DNA of 64,000 nucleotides from Clostridia bacterium (GTDB taxonomy: Bacteria; Bacillota; Clostridia; UBA1381): positions 1 through 64,000 of the forward strand of contig JAFQJD010000018.1 of assembly GCA_017415105.1 (NCBI GenBank), given 5' to 3'. The position numbers and the translations under genes are program-made. The notes beneath the pieces are model-generated. The model did not search any database. It saw nothing but the letters and a program-made list of their open reading frames with translations, and was not told where the DNA came from. Shown here piece after piece: positions 45,471 to 54,651 of the stretch (its first letter is position 1; each line of letters opens with the position of its first letter).

Positions 45471-48400
45471 AACGACTTGAATTACAGGGTTTTAAATCAT
45501 TCGCTGATAAAACCGTACTTGACTTTATGGACGGTGCAACTGCGGTTGTAGGTCCTAACGGAAGCGGAAAGAGTAATATTTCTGACGCTATCCGCTGGGT
45601 TATCGGTGAAACAAGTGCAAAATCGTTACGTGGTTCAAATATGCAGGACGTTATATTTACAGGTACTGCAACCAGAAAGGGACTTAACTATGCTGAGGTA
45701 AGTCTTATTCTTGATAACTCAAACAAGGACTTTAACGTAGACTATGAAGAAATAAAAGTAACACGCCGACTGTTCAGAAGCGGTGAAAGTGTATATAAGA
45801 TTAATGATGCGGTATGCCGTCTTAAGGACGTACACGAGCTGTTTATGGACACAGGTCTTGGCCGTGACGGATATTCGATTATCGGTCAGGGCAACGTGTC
45901 GCAGATACTTTCAACAAAGGCAGAGGACAGACGAAATCTTTTTGAGGAAGCTGCAGGTGTTTCCAAATACAAATACAAAAAAGAAGAAGCAATAAGAAAG
46001 CTTGTAAAAGTAGACGAAAACCTTGTGCGTATAAGCGACATCTCAACGGAGCTTGAAGGACAGCTTGCACCGCTTGAGCGTCAGTCTGAAAAAGCACGTA
46101 AGTATCTTGGTCTTTACGGTGATATGAAACGGCTTGATATAAACCTGAGCGTTATATCGCTTGACAAGAACAAGGAAGAGGCAGACGAAGCTGATAAGCT
46201 TTATCGCGATGTTGAGGGACAGTTATCTGATGTACGTTCGCGTGAAACCGAGAACGAACGCTTAATGAACGACCTTTATGAGGAGAGCCATAAAGCAGAC
46301 GAGGAAAAGAACGATGCCAATGAACGTCTGACAGAGAATGAGTCACACATTGCTGCGTCAAAGAGCGAAATCACACTGACAGAGAACAACATTAAAAACA
46401 ATGATAGCAATATCGCAAGACTTTCTGATGAAATATCTGCAATTTGTGCCAGAAATGACGAGCGTACAGTATTGATTTCTGAAAAGGAAAAAGAGATTAC
46501 CGAAAAGACACTTGAGGTTGAAGAAATCTCAAAATCACTTGAGGGAACACGTACAGAAATTGATGCTATTGATAAAGAAGTAGAATCAATAGACGCAAAA
46601 ATTTCAGAGCTTCGCAATCAGTATTTTGCAAACGAGAACGAAATTGCATCAGAGAATGAACGTGTAAACGGTATCGAAACACTTCGTAACAGCTTTATAG
46701 AACGTCGTGAGGCGGTGTATGCTGAGATTAACACATATAAGACGGGTATAGAGAACACAAAAACACAGATAGCAGAAACTGAAAATGTCATTAAAACCCG
46801 TTCTGAAAAGCTTAAAGAGCTTTCAGAATCTCTTGATGAGATGACTGCATCTTATGATGAGAACGCCGACAAACTTGATGAGGCACAATCAGCACTCAAT
46901 CAGGCAAGAGTTGATTATGATTCAAAGACATCAAAGAAACGTATTCTTGAAGGACTTGAAAACGATTATGCAGGCTATTCAAAGAGTGTTAAAACAGTGC
47001 TTACATCGCAGGAACTGAAGAAACATTCAGTGTATGGAACAGTATCCGGTCTTACGAATGTTGACAAGAAATACGTTCTTGCAATCGAGGCGGCACTCGG
47101 TAATGCAATGCAGAATATTATAGTAGAAACAGAAGATGATGCAAAAGCGGCAATCGGATTTTTGCGTAAAACAGGTTCAGGCCGTGCAACTTTCCTTCCG
47201 GTTTCAAGTGTTAAGGGCAGACTTTTCGATAACGCAAACGAGATTTCAAAATGCGACGGGTATATAGGTGTAGCATCAGAGCTTGTGAGCTACGATAAGA
47301 AATATACAGGCATATTTGAATCGTTGCTCGGCCGTGTTGCTGTTGTTGATAATATCGACAACGCAATAGCAATGAGCAAGAAATTCGGTTACAAGTTCAA
47401 AACCGTAACTCTTGACGGTGATGTATTGAACGCCGGAGGTTCAATTTCGGGCGGTTCTGTTAATAAGCAGAGCGGATTTTTATCACGTGCGGCTGAAATA
47501 AAAACTCTTACCACTGAAATTTCAGCACTTATGCGTGATATTAAAAAGCTTGAAGAAGAAACAGAGCGTTACAAGTCTGATATGGAACTTTCTGAAAGTC
47601 AGATAAACACATTCCTGCCACTTGTGCGTGAGTATGAGGATGAAATCTTAAAGGCAGAGAATACGTTGAAGCTGTTGAATGACACACTTTCAAACTCAAC
47701 TGATTCTGCATATGAAACAGAGCTTGCACAGATAGAACAGCAGTTAAAGGATTCAGCAGACGAGGTTGCCAAGCTTATTGCACACGTATCTTCAATAAGA
47801 ACGAAGAATAGCAAGCTTGAAGAAGAAATTCAGGGCTTATTTGACAAACGCAATGAGTTTATTGAAAAGAAAACTGAGGTCAGCGAATCTTCAGGCGATG
47901 CAACGCAACGGATTTCTGAAATCAATCAGGATATTGCACTTTGCCGTCAGGCAATAGAGAACGCAAGAACAGAAATTGCTCAATCTGATGATGAGGTAAA
48001 GCAGAGAGAAACTGCAGCAGAAGAACTCAAAAACAATTCTTTAAAGCTTGCTGAATACATCAGTGAAAAAGAGGAAGAGTTAAAGAGTGCAGAGACGTTA
48101 TCAGAAACTATCCGTCAGTCAATCAAGAAAATTGATGAGAGAAAAGACGGAATTACCGAGCGAATGAAGCAGTATCAGGGTGATAATAAAGACATCACCA
48201 ATGAGATAATTGAACTACAGAAAGAACTATCACGAGTTGATAATAAGCGTATAAAGCTTCAGAATGACCGTGACAACCTCATAAACCGCTTGTGGGATGA
48301 TTATGAGATGAGCTATAATGATGCGGTTGAGAGCAAGACAGAGGTTGAAAATCTTAGAGAGGCAAGTGAAACACTTGCAGAGCTCAAGAAAAAGATTAAA

Positions 48401-49021
48401 GCACTCGGTAACGTCAATATGGATGCTATTGAGGAATACAAATCTGTTAAAGAACGCTATGAGTTTATGACAACGCAGAAAGCCGATCTTGAAAAGGCAA
48501 AGGATTCGCTTGTTAAGATTATAGACTCAATGGAAGAGCTTATGAAAGAGCATTTTGGTGAGCAGTTCACAGAAATCAACAAGGCGTTCTCCGAAGTATT
48601 TACAGAGCTGTTCGGCGGTGGTAAGGGACGTTTGTATCTTTCAGACCCCGATAATCTCTTGACAAGTGGTATAGAAATTGAAGTTCAGCTTCCGGGTAAA
48701 GGCTTGCAGAACATCAATCTGTATTCCGGCGGTGAAAAGTCGTTTATAGCAATAGCATTGCTTTTTGCAATACTAAAGGTAAAACCGACACCGTTCTGTA
48801 TCCTTGACGAGATAGATGCGGCACTTGATGACGTAAACGTATCAAGATTTGCGACATATCTTAAAAACTACATCGACCGTACACAGTTTATTGTAATCAC
48901 ACACCGTCGTGGTACAATGGAAGCTGCATCAATCCTTTACGGTGTTACAATGCAGGAGTCGGGAATATCAAAGCTTCTTTCGCTTAAGATTGACGATGTA
49001 GCAGAAGAACTCATTGAATAG
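45461..49021 (+). CDS. smc: Chromosome segregation SMC protein
   Basis: This 1186-aa ATPase organises and separates chromosomes with ScpA/ScpB. The N-terminal head has Walker A GPNGSGKSN (near residue 33). Two long coiled coils flank a hinge (about 505-640, SVYGTVSGLTNVDKKY to NAGGSISGGSVNKQSG). The C-terminal head has signature LYSGGEKSF and Walker B CILDEIDAALDD. The start is TTG at 45461, with GAGGTG upstream and the usual LLKRLELQGFKSF. A longer frame overlaps the radical SAM gene further and is not preferred. The coding sequence is rich in AAG/GAA codons as expected for coiled coil. Confidence 0.95.
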   Translation: MLLKRLELQGFKSFADKTVLDFMDGATAVVGPNGSGKSNISDAIRWVIGETSAKSLRGSNMQDVIFTGTATRKGLNYAEVSLILDNSNKDFNVDYEEIKVTRRLFRSGESVYKINDAVCRLKDVHELFMDTGLGRDGYSIIGQGNVSQILSTKAEDRRNLFEEAAGVSKYKYKKEEAIRKLVKVDENLVRISDISTELEGQLAPLERQSEKARKYLGLYGDMKRLDINLSVISLDKNKEEADEADKLYRDVEGQLSDVRSRETENERLMNDLYEESHKADEEKNDANERLTENESHIAASKSEITLTENNIKNNDSNIARLSDEISAICARNDERTVLISEKEKEITEKTLEVEEISKSLEGTRTEIDAIDKEVESIDAKISELRNQYFANENEIASENERVNGIETLRNSFIERREAVYAEINTYKTGIENTKTQIAETENVIKTRSEKLKELSESLDEMTASYDENADKLDEAQSALNQARVDYDSKTSKKRILEGLENDYAGYSKSVKTVLTSQELKKHSVYGTVSGLTNVDKKYVLAIEAALGNAMQNIIVETEDDAKAAIGFLRKTGSGRATFLPVSSVKGRLFDNANEISKCDGYIGVASELVSYDKKYTGIFESLLGRVAVVDNIDNAIAMSKKFGYKFKTVTLDGDVLNAGGSISGGSVNKQSGFLSRAAEIKTLTTEISALMRDIKKLEEETERYKSDMELSESQINTFLPLVREYEDEILKAENTLKLLNDTLSNSTDSAYETELAQIEQQLKDSADEVAKLIAHVSSIRTKNSKLEEEIQGLFDKRNEFIEKKTEVSESSGDATQRISEINQDIALCRQAIENARTEIAQSDDEVKQRETAAEELKNNSLKLAEYISEKEEELKSAETLSETIRQSIKKIDERKDGITERMKQYQGDNKDITNEIIELQKELSRVDNKRIKLQNDRDNLINRLWDDYEMSYNDAVESKTEVENLREASETLAELKKKIKALGNVNMDAIEEYKSVKERYEFMTTQKADLEKAKDSLVKIIDSMEELMKEHFGEQFTEINKAFSEVFTELFGGGKGRLYLSDPDNLLTSGIEIEVQLPGKGLQNINLYSGGEKSFIAIALLFAILKVKPTPFCILDEIDAALDDVNVSRFATYLKNYIDRTQFIVITHRRGTMEAASILYGVTMQESGISKLLSLKIDDVAEELIE

Positions 49022-49035
49022 TGAGGAGTGATATA

Positions 49036-49953
49036 ATGGGATTTTTTGACAAACTGAAAAAAGGTCTTACCAAAACCCGTGACGCGGTGTCTGAACAGGT
49101 TAATAATGTGTTCAGTGTATTTGTTAAGGTTGACGAGGAGTTGTTTGAAAGCCTTGAAGAAGCCCTTATTATGGCAGATCTGGGTATGGAAACTTCGGTC
49201 GAGCTTATAGACGAGCTTCGTGACAGGGTTAAGAAAAAGCACATCACTGACGGAAATCTCGTTAAAGAAGAACTTTACAGTGTTATAACAGATGCACTTT
49301 GTGAGATTGACAACAGTATGAAGCTTGATACAACTCCGGCTGTTATACTTGTAATTGGCGTAAACGGTGTGGGTAAGACCACAAGCATCGGTAAAATGGC
49401 ATCATTCTATAAGTCACAGGGCAAAAAGGTGATGCTTGCGGCGGCGGATACATTCCGTGCGGCGGCGATTGACCAGCTCGATATATGGGCACAAAGAAGC
49501 GGTTGTGATATTATAAAGCATAATGAGGGTTCTGACCCTGCCGCAGTTGTGTTTGATGCTTGTAATGCCGCAAAGGCAAGAGGTGCAGATATTCTTATCT
49601 GCGACACCGCAGGCAGACTTCATAACAAAAAGAACCTTATGGCAGAGCTTGAGAAGATAAACCGTGTAATTTCACGGGAACTGCCGGATGTATCACGTGA
49701 AAACCTGCTTGTTCTTGATGCAACAACCGGTCAGAATGCAGTAAGTCAGGCAAAACTGTTCTCAGAGGTTTCAGAGCTTACGGGAATAGTCCTTACAAAG
49801 CTTGACGGCACTGCAAAGGGCGGAATTGTAATATCAATTGCCAAAGAACAGAGCCTTCCGGTTAAATTTATCGGTGTAGGCGAGGGGATTGATGATTTAC
49901 AGACCTTCATTCCCGAAGATTTTGCAAAAGCTTTGTTTGACAGTGAAGAATAA
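49036..49953 (+). CDS. ftsY: Signal recognition particle receptor
   Basis: This 305-aa GTPase receives ribosomes bound by SRP at the membrane. It has a short N domain (about 1-95), then G1 [35 protein letters not shown] and [10 protein letters not shown]. It lacks the long acidic A domain of Escherichia coli, normal for Firmicutes. GAGGAGTGAT precedes the ATG at 49036. smc-ftsY adjacency is standard. Confidence 0.95.
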   Translation: MGFFDKLKKGLTKTRDAVSEQVNNVFSVFVKVDEELFESLEEALIMADLGMETSVELIDELRDRVKKKHITDGNLVKEELYSVITDALCEIDNSMKLDTTPAVILVIGVNGVGKTTSIGKMASFYKSQGKKVMLAAADTFRAAAIDQLDIWAQRSGCDIIKHNEGSDPAAVVFDACNAAKARGADILICDTAGRLHNKKNLMAELEKINRVISRELPDVSRENLLVLDATTGQNAVSQAKLFSEVSELTGIVLTKLDGTAKGGIVISIAKEQSLPVKFIGVGEGIDDLQTFIPEDFAKALFDSEE

Positions 49954-49960
49954 TATGTGA

Positions 49961-49990
49961 AAGTTGCAATAAGAAATTATTGCAACTTTT
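49961..49990 (+). terminator. Intrinsic terminator after ftsY
   Basis: AAGTTGCAATAA (49961-49972), loop GAAA, TTATTGCAACTT (49977-49988), then T. It has a 12-bp stem. Confidence 0.9.
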
Positions 49991-50026
49991 TGCATATTGT
50001 GTATGGAAAGCTAATGTAATTTATGT

Positions 50027-50032
50027 TATAAT
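50027..50032 (+). promoter_or_regulatory. Extended -10 promoter of the unknown membrane pair
   Basis: TGTTATAAT contains TATAAT at 50027-50032 preceded by TG at the extended -10 position. A poor -35 (TGGAAA, 50004-50009) lies 17 bp upstream. Confidence 0.55.
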
Positions 50033-50063
50033 TATTGTATATGAAATAAAAGGATGTGTTAAT

Positions 50064-50549
50064 TTGAAAAATCTGGTACTGACTATCGCAAAGACACCGC
50101 TGTTTTTTCTGCGTTGGGCAAATGCGGCAATAATGCGTTTTGTTCCGGCGACTATGATGCTGATTATCATATACAGTGGAATTTATAAGCTGATTTTCAA
50201 TATCAATGTAAGTGAAGCATATGATATTTACACACAACCGTTTCTTACGATTGGTGTTCTGATTTCTATTGTATGGGGATTTTTATTTACCATGACAAAA
50301 CCGCCGGTTTATAAAATTGCGTACATATTCAGAGGTAAACCGGTTTTCGGACGAAGTATTGCAGGCAGAGTTCTAATGGGCTTGCTTTATGCTGTCGCAC
50401 TGCAGTCAAGTGTTCTTTCTGTTCGTCTTTTAGTTCTGTTTTGTCTTGTTGAAACCGTAATAAATATTTTAATACTTAACAGTTCAAAAAAAATGCCGTA
50501 TAACGAAGCACTTGAGAAGGCGTGCTTCGGGGAAAAGGAGGATGAATAA
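50064..50549 (+). CDS. Unknown membrane protein
   Basis: I do not recognise this 161-aa protein. It has about four hydrophobic segments (near residues 8-45, 55-78, 105-122 and 122-140) and a basic loop with RGKPVFGRSIAGR. The start TTG at 50064 follows AAAGGATG by 9 bp; a longer frame reaches back over the promoter and ftsY terminator and is rejected. Its stop overlaps the next start by 1 bp, so the two are translationally coupled. Confidence 0.7.
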   Translation: MKNLVLTIAKTPLFFLRWANAAIMRFVPATMMLIIIYSGIYKLIFNINVSEAYDIYTQPFLTIGVLISIVWGFLFTMTKPPVYKIAYIFRGKPVFGRSIAGRVLMGLLYAVALQSSVLSVRLLVLFCLVETVINILILNSSKKMPYNEALEKACFGEKEDE

Positions 50550-50998
50550 TGGATATACCTGTAAATTCAATTATATTGATAATCTCAGCAGTAATTTTAC
50601 TTGTTGGTATTGCTGCTGTAAGCATAGCAAATAAAATTGCCTATAAAAAATCAAATCTGAAAAAAATGTTGTCGCAATATGAAACACAGAGAAGAGCAAA
50701 AAGCAGTACTCGTTCAAATGTGAGAAACAACTATAATTATTACCGTCCGGATAACGGAGGTTATGACCACGACCAGATGATGCAACAGCAAATGAATGAT
50801 GATTTTAACCGTCAGATGCAGCAACAGATGAACGATGAATTCAACCGTCAGGCGATGGAGCATACTATGAATGAGGGTTGGAAGTCCGTAACACCGTTTG
50901 ACCACGGCGGTTATGTTCAGGGTCCGGGCTTTAATCCGTCCGATACTGCGGCACAACAAATGAATGATATGAACAATATGAATATGGGAATGTTTTAG
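50549..50998 (+). CDS. Single-pass membrane protein with Met/Gln/Asn-rich repeats
   Basis: This 149-aa protein has an N-terminal transmembrane helix (about residues 8-28, IILIISAVILLVGIAAVSIA), then a basic juxtamembrane stretch. A low-complexity tail holds a 12-residue repeat MQQQMNDDFNRQ in two near-identical copies plus a degenerate third. The tail ends with MNDMNNMNMGMF. AAAGGAGG precedes the ATG. I do not recognise a family. Topology with the tail inside or outside cannot be decided. Confidence 0.75.
   Translation: MDIPVNSIILIISAVILLVGIAAVSIANKIAYKKSNLKKMLSQYETQRRAKSSTRSNVRNNYNYYRPDNGGYDHDQMMQQQMNDDFNRQMQQQMNDEFNRQAMEHTMNEGWKSVTPFDHGGYVQGPGFNPSDTAAQQMNDMNNMNMGMF
50780..50851 (+). repeat. 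Two 36-bp direct repeats in a coding sequence
   Basis: Units 50780-50815 and 50816-50851 encode MQQQMNDDFNRQ and MQQQMNDEFNRQ. The DNA copies differ mostly at third codon positions, so the repeat is old and kept at protein level. Confidence 0.8.
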
Positions 50999-51000
50999 GG

Positions 51001-51025
51001 GGCGTGTCTTTGACACGTCTTTTTT
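51001..51025 (+). terminator. Intrinsic terminator after the repeat protein gene
   Basis: GGCGTGTC (51001-51008), loop TTT, GACACGTC (51012-51019), then a run of T. Confidence 0.9.
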
Positions 51026-51036
51026 GTAAATAACTA

Positions 51037-51065
51037 TTGAAAGATGCAAATTTCTGTGATATAAT
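51037..51065 (+). promoter_or_regulatory. Strong promoter upstream of the SLH-protein leader
   Basis: TTGAAA (51037-51042), 17-bp spacer, TATAAT (51060-51065), with TG at the extended -10 position. The predicted start near 51071 coincides with the first base pairs of the large stem in the leader. Confidence 0.85.
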
Positions 51066-51069
51066 GTAA

Positions 51070-51235
51070 TTGTCACATTATTACATACAAATTTAATACT
51101 AAACATGGGGAAAATACTTGTGTAAAAAGTTTTTTCTCTCTATTTTGCGTATCCGTGTTTGGTATGTATGTAATTGTGTGACAACAATGAGGGAAACGCT
51201 TTTTCGGTGCGTTTCCACACAGGAACGCACTTTTT
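51070..51235 (+). ncRNA. Structured leader or small RNA with attenuator-like end
   Basis: This is most of the 326-bp gap before the SLH gene. The first part folds as a long hairpin. 51070-51088 pairs with 51166-51184 over 19 positions with one mismatch. After a 7-nt bulge, 51096-51108 pairs with 51153-51165 over 13 bp. Downstream, GGAAACGC (51192-51199) can pair with GCGTTTCC (51209-51216). The latter can instead pair with GGAACGCAC (51222-51230), followed by TTTTT, a terminator. The two downstream pairings exclude each other. It could be a cis attenuator of the SLH gene or a free small RNA ending at 51235 (a 6S-like RNA is one option). I found no match to riboswitch consensus sequences I know. 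Confidence 0.65.
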
Positions 51236-51324
51236 AGTTTGGAAAATCCGAAAGGAGGGCAGATACAGAAATTTCAAATTAAAGTGCACAATAACATTAA
51301 ACAAAAGAAACGAGGTAAAAAATT

Positions 51325-52026
51325 ATGAAAAAGAAAATTATTGCAACACTATTGACACTTACAACACTTTTATCGGCAGCACCGGTGCTTGCTTACCCTG
51401 ACTGCACTGATGAAAATGTTATGGCACTTACTGACCTTGGAATTTTAGAGGGTGACGAAAACGGTAATTTTAATCCTAATCAGAATCTCACAAGAGCAGA
51501 GTTTTCAAAGATGATAGCTCCGGCACTGCCAGGATATGAGGAAATAGATGAAATAGAATCAGCACCTCATTTGATTCTTTTTAAGGATATTAGCAATCAT
51601 TGGGGTTTTAAGTACATTGTTTTTTGCCAGAGAAATGGATTGATAGACGGTTTTGATGATGACACATTCCGTCCCGATGAAAGCCTCACATATGCACAGA
51701 CAATTAAAATGTGTCTTTCTGCTATAGGTTACAGCGGATTGGAAAAGGACACAGAGCCGTGGTATAAAAAATGGACTGAAATGGCACACAAGTATGGCTT
51801 GACAGAAACAGAAATAATAAATCCAAATGAATATATAAACCGTATTGATGCGGCAGAGCTTGTGTATAAGACAATACATATGCCGATTTGTAGAATTGAT
51901 GGATATACACAGATTGAAACAGAAGAAGGACCGGTATGGGGACCAACATTTATAATGATGGACGGTACAAACGGAGAGTTTCAATCAATATATACAACAC
52001 GTTTTGCACCAAAAACTGAAAAATAA
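51325..52026 (+). CDS. Small secreted protein of three SLH domains
   Basis: This 233-aa exported protein has a signal peptide (MKKKIIATLLTLTTLLSAAPVLA) and three S-layer homology domains. These lie at about residues 25-75 (LGILEGDENGNFNPNQNLTRAEFSKM), 88-145 (NHWGFKYIVFCQRNGLIDGFDDDTFRPDESLTYAQTIKM) and 150-200 (WTEMAHKYGLTE to RIDAAELVYKTI). SLH domains bind secondary cell-wall polymers. Only about 30 residues follow, so it has no enzymatic partner domain. GAGG lies before the ATG. A second AAAGGAGGG at about 51251-51259 has no start codon at proper distance. Confidence 0.85.
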   Translation: MKKKIIATLLTLTTLLSAAPVLAYPDCTDENVMALTDLGILEGDENGNFNPNQNLTRAEFSKMIAPALPGYEEIDEIESAPHLILFKDISNHWGFKYIVFCQRNGLIDGFDDDTFRPDESLTYAQTIKMCLSAIGYSGLEKDTEPWYKKWTEMAHKYGLTETEIINPNEYINRIDAAELVYKTIHMPICRIDGYTQIETEEGPVWGPTFIMMDGTNGEFQSIYTTRFAPKTEK

Positions 52027-52030
52027 ATTT

Positions 52031-52059
52031 AAAATGCCGTCGCAATGACGGCATTTTTT
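52031..52059. terminator. Bidirectional terminator between the SLH gene and smpB
   Basis: AAAATGCCGTC (52031-52041), loop GCAAT, GACGGCATTTT (52047-52057), T-run on the + side and A-run on the other. It serves both convergent genes. Confidence 0.9.
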
Positions 52060-52531
52060 AGTATCTTGAGTTATTTTTAACTGCACGGTCGATATTGCGT
52101 TTTGCATCACGCTTTGCAATATCCTCACGTTTATCATAGAGTTTTTTACCTTTAACGAGTGCAACCTCAACCTTTACAAGTGAGCCCTTAAGATATACCT
52201 TAAGTGGTACAAGCGACAATCCCTGCTCCTTTAACTGTTGCGAGAGTTTTAATATCTCACGTTTGTGCATCAGGAGCTTTCTCTCACGCAAAGGGTCACG
52301 GTTAAAAATATTACCTTTTTCAAAAGGGGATATATTCATACCTTTAAGCCATACCTCGCCGTTATTTATTCCGGCATAGGCGTCGGTGAGGTTTACTTTA
52401 CCGTCCCTTACAGACTTAACCTCTGTGCCGAAAAGCTCAATTCCGCATTCGTATGTTTCAAGAATGAAGTATTCATGTCTTGCTTTTTTGTTCTGTGAAA
52501 TAATCTTAATGTTCGATTTACTTTCCGCCAT
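52058..52531 (-). CDS. smpB: SsrA (tmRNA)-binding protein
   Basis: This 157-aa protein brings tmRNA to stalled ribosomes. Seen: [47 protein letters not shown]-type region as [35 protein letters not shown], and the basic C-terminal tail with [23 protein letters not shown]. The ssrA gene itself is not visible in the window. Confidence 0.96.
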   Translation of the reverse strand: MAESKSNIKIISQNKKARHEYFILETYECGIELFGTEVKSVRDGKVNLTDAYAGINNGEVWLKGMNISPFEKGNIFNRDPLRERKLLMHKREILKLSQQLKEQGLSLVPLKVYLKGSLVKVEVALVKGKKLYDKREDIAKRDAKRNIDRAVKNNSRY

Positions 52532-52563
52532 AGCAATACCTCAATTCAAATAGTTCTTTTAGT

Positions 52564-52592
52564 AGTATAACATATTTTGTATTCTTTGTAAA
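52564..52592 (-). promoter_or_regulatory. Promoter of smpB
   Basis: Read on the - strand: TTTACA (52592-52587), 17-bp spacer, TATACT (52569-52564), with a TG extended -10. It lies about 33 bp upstream of the smpB start. Confidence 0.75.
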
Positions 52593-52629
52593 GTTTTTTT
52601 AAAAATATAAAGTTTTTTCGCAAAATAAC

Positions 52630-52658
52630 TTGATTTATTTGCCAAAATAGTGTAGAAT
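52630..52658 (+). promoter_or_regulatory. Promoter of pgi
   Basis: TTGATT (52630-52635), 17-bp spacer, TAGAAT (52653-52658). It is divergent from the smpB promoter. Confidence 0.65.
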
Positions 52659-52699
52659 ATAATTACACAAATATATTTGCAATTTTTTAGGAGGCAGAC

Positions 52700-54052
52700 A
52701 TGAGCGAAATCAAATTCGATTATGAAAAAGCAAAAGGCTTTGTATCTGATTCTGAAATCGAGGCATTAGCACCGTATATAAAGGTTGCACACGATACTGT
52801 GCAGAATAAGACAGGTGCGGGCAGCGATTTCCTGGGTTGGGTAGATTTGCCGGTTGATTACGATAAAGAAGAGTTTGCACGCATTAAAAAGGCTGCAGAA
52901 AAGATACGTAAAGATTCAGATGCACTTATAGTTATAGGCATTGGCGGTTCTTACCTTGGCGCAAGAGCGGCAATAGAGATGCTTTCACATTCGTTCTATA
53001 ACTCAGTGTCAAAGGATATGCGTAAAGGTCCGCAGATTTTCTATGCAGGCAACAGCATAAGCTCTACATATCTTTGTGAGCTTATAGAAGCTGTGAAAGA
53101 CATTGATTTTTCAGTTAATGTTATTTCAAAGTCCGGTACAACTACAGAGCCGGCAATTGCATTCAGAGTATTTAAGGAAATCCTTGAAGAAAAGTACGGC
53201 AAAGAGGGTGCAAAGGGAAGAATTTATTCTACTACCGATAAAGCACGTGGTGCACTAAAAACTCTTTCAGATGCTGAGGGTTATGAAACATTTGTAGTGC
53301 CTGATGATGTAGGTGGCAGATTCAGTGTTCTTACAGCCGTTGGTCTTTTGCCGATTGCAGCTGCAGGAATTGATATAGATGCAATGATGCAGGGTGCTGA
53401 GGACGGCAGAACGCTCTACACAAACCCCGAGATTTCAGAAAATCCGTGTTATCAGTATGCGGCAGTAAGAAACTGTCTTTTAAGAAAAGGCAAGAACATT
53501 GAAATGATGATAAACTTTGAACCGTCACTTCACTATTTCGGCGAATGGTGGAAACAGCTTTACGGCGAGAGTGAGGGTAAGGATAAAAAGGGTATATTCC
53601 CGGCAGCGGCTGATTTCTCAACCGATTTACATTCAATGGGACAATATATTCAGGACGGTCAGAGAATGCTGTTTGAAACAGCTATTCTTGTTGATGAGCC
53701 AAGAAAGAATATGTCAATCAAGGCAAATGATGATAACCTTGACGGACTTAACTTCTTAGCCGATAAAACAATTGACTTTGTCAACTTAAAGGCTGCTGAG
53801 GGAACAGCACTTGCTCACACAGACGGCGGTGTGCCTAACCTTGCAGTGCGTATACCGGAGCTTAACGCATACAACTTCGGTAAGCTTGTATACTTCTTTG
53901 AAATGGCTTGTGCAATTTCAGGTTACATCCTTGGTGTAAATCCATTTGACCAACCGGGTGTAGAAGCATACAAAAAGAATATGTTTGCTTTACTCGGAAA
54001 ACCGGGCTATCAGGATATGCAAGCAGAGCTTGAGGCAAGACTCGGCAACTAA
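52700..54052 (+). CDS. pgi: Glucose-6-phosphate isomerase
   Basis: This 450-aa glycolytic enzyme interconverts glucose 6-phosphate and fructose 6-phosphate. Seen: [61 protein letters not shown], the histidine in [12 protein letters not shown] and a late lysine in [16 protein letters not shown]. It is the short bacterial/archaeal-like form typical of Firmicutes. AGGAGG precedes the ATG. Confidence 0.96.
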   Translation: MSEIKFDYEKAKGFVSDSEIEALAPYIKVAHDTVQNKTGAGSDFLGWVDLPVDYDKEEFARIKKAAEKIRKDSDALIVIGIGGSYLGARAAIEMLSHSFYNSVSKDMRKGPQIFYAGNSISSTYLCELIEAVKDIDFSVNVISKSGTTTEPAIAFRVFKEILEEKYGKEGAKGRIYSTTDKARGALKTLSDAEGYETFVVPDDVGGRFSVLTAVGLLPIAAAGIDIDAMMQGAEDGRTLYTNPEISENPCYQYAAVRNCLLRKGKNIEMMINFEPSLHYFGEWWKQLYGESEGKDKKGIFPAAADFSTDLHSMGQYIQDGQRMLFETAILVDEPRKNMSIKANDDNLDGLNFLADKTIDFVNLKAAEGTALAHTDGGVPNLAVRIPELNAYNFGKLVYFFEMACAISGYILGVNPFDQPGVEAYKKNMFALLGKPGYQDMQAELEARLGN

Positions 54053-54123
54053 ACTATGATTTTTATAACGGAGTGTGTTATCTTCGTTGTAATAATAAAA
54101 TAAACACATTGGAGGACAATATT

Positions 54124-54537
54124 ATGATTAAACTATTGATCGGAAAAAAGGGAACAGGTAAGACAAAGGCACTTATAGAGCAGGTTAATGCTGCGTCATC
54201 TGTTGCAAAGGGTAATGTTGTTTTTATTTCGAATAACACATCAAGTGCAATATTCGACATTTCAAGAAACGTAAGAATGACAGATACTACTGATTTTGAT
54301 ATCGTTAACTACAGCGAATTTGAAGGCTTCATCTGCGGTATCATCAGCGGTAACTATGACATAACAAATATATTCGTTGATGGTCTTTTCAAAATTGTAA
54401 ACGGTGATGACCTTGACGGTCTTGAGAACTTCCTTGCAAGACTTGAGAAGATAAGTGTTAAGTTCGATATTTCATTCGTTCTTACATTGAGTATAGATGC
54501 AGATACAGCTCCGGATTACGTTAAGAATCTTGCGTAA
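54124..54537 (+). CDS. Small P-loop protein of unknown function
   Basis: This 137-aa protein begins with a Walker A motif (LIGKKGTGKTKAL, residues about 5-17). It has a Walker B-like strand NIFVDGLFKIV (near 88) and a strand-helix pattern consistent with a small RecA/thymidine-kinase-like core, but lacks other signature motifs. GGAGG lies 8 bp before the ATG at 54124; an earlier in-frame start at 54073 lacks a good site. Similar short ATP-binding proteins in Clostridia are sometimes mislabelled PilT. I do not assign a function. Confidence 0.7.
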   Translation: MIKLLIGKKGTGKTKALIEQVNAASSVAKGNVVFISNNTSSAIFDISRNVRMTDTTDFDIVNYSEFEGFICGIISGNYDITNIFVDGLFKIVNGDDLDGLENFLARLEKISVKFDISFVLTLSIDADTAPDYVKNLA

Positions 54538-54573
54538 ATAAAGAGCAACACTTAAACTAAAACTGAACACACT

Positions 54574-54651
54574 AAAAGGGCGAGAAACGTGAGCCGAAAT
54601 ATCACCACTATGTTGGGATAACGGACAGCCTCTTGGGGCGTACGCCCTTTT
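54574..54651 (+). promoter_or_regulatory. Possible structured regulatory leader of thrC
   Basis: AAAAGGGCG (54574-54582) pairs exactly with CGCCCTTTT (54643-54651), enclosing a nested hairpin (GAG/CTC, CCG/CGG, TATC/GATA). Alternatively the end folds on itself as GGGC-GTAC-GCCC followed by TTTT, a small terminator-like stem. Mutually exclusive pairings are typical of attenuators and riboswitches. It lies 22 bp before the thrC start. No T-box sequence or known riboswitch core was recognised. Confidence 0.5.

Noticed and set aside
51070-51184. Phase-variable invertible promoter flanked by inverted repeats
   Set aside because: The arms are about 32 bp and could flank an inversion, but the promoter lies outside the repeat, the arms are imperfect and bulged, and there is no recombinase gene nearby. 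RNA structure explains it better.
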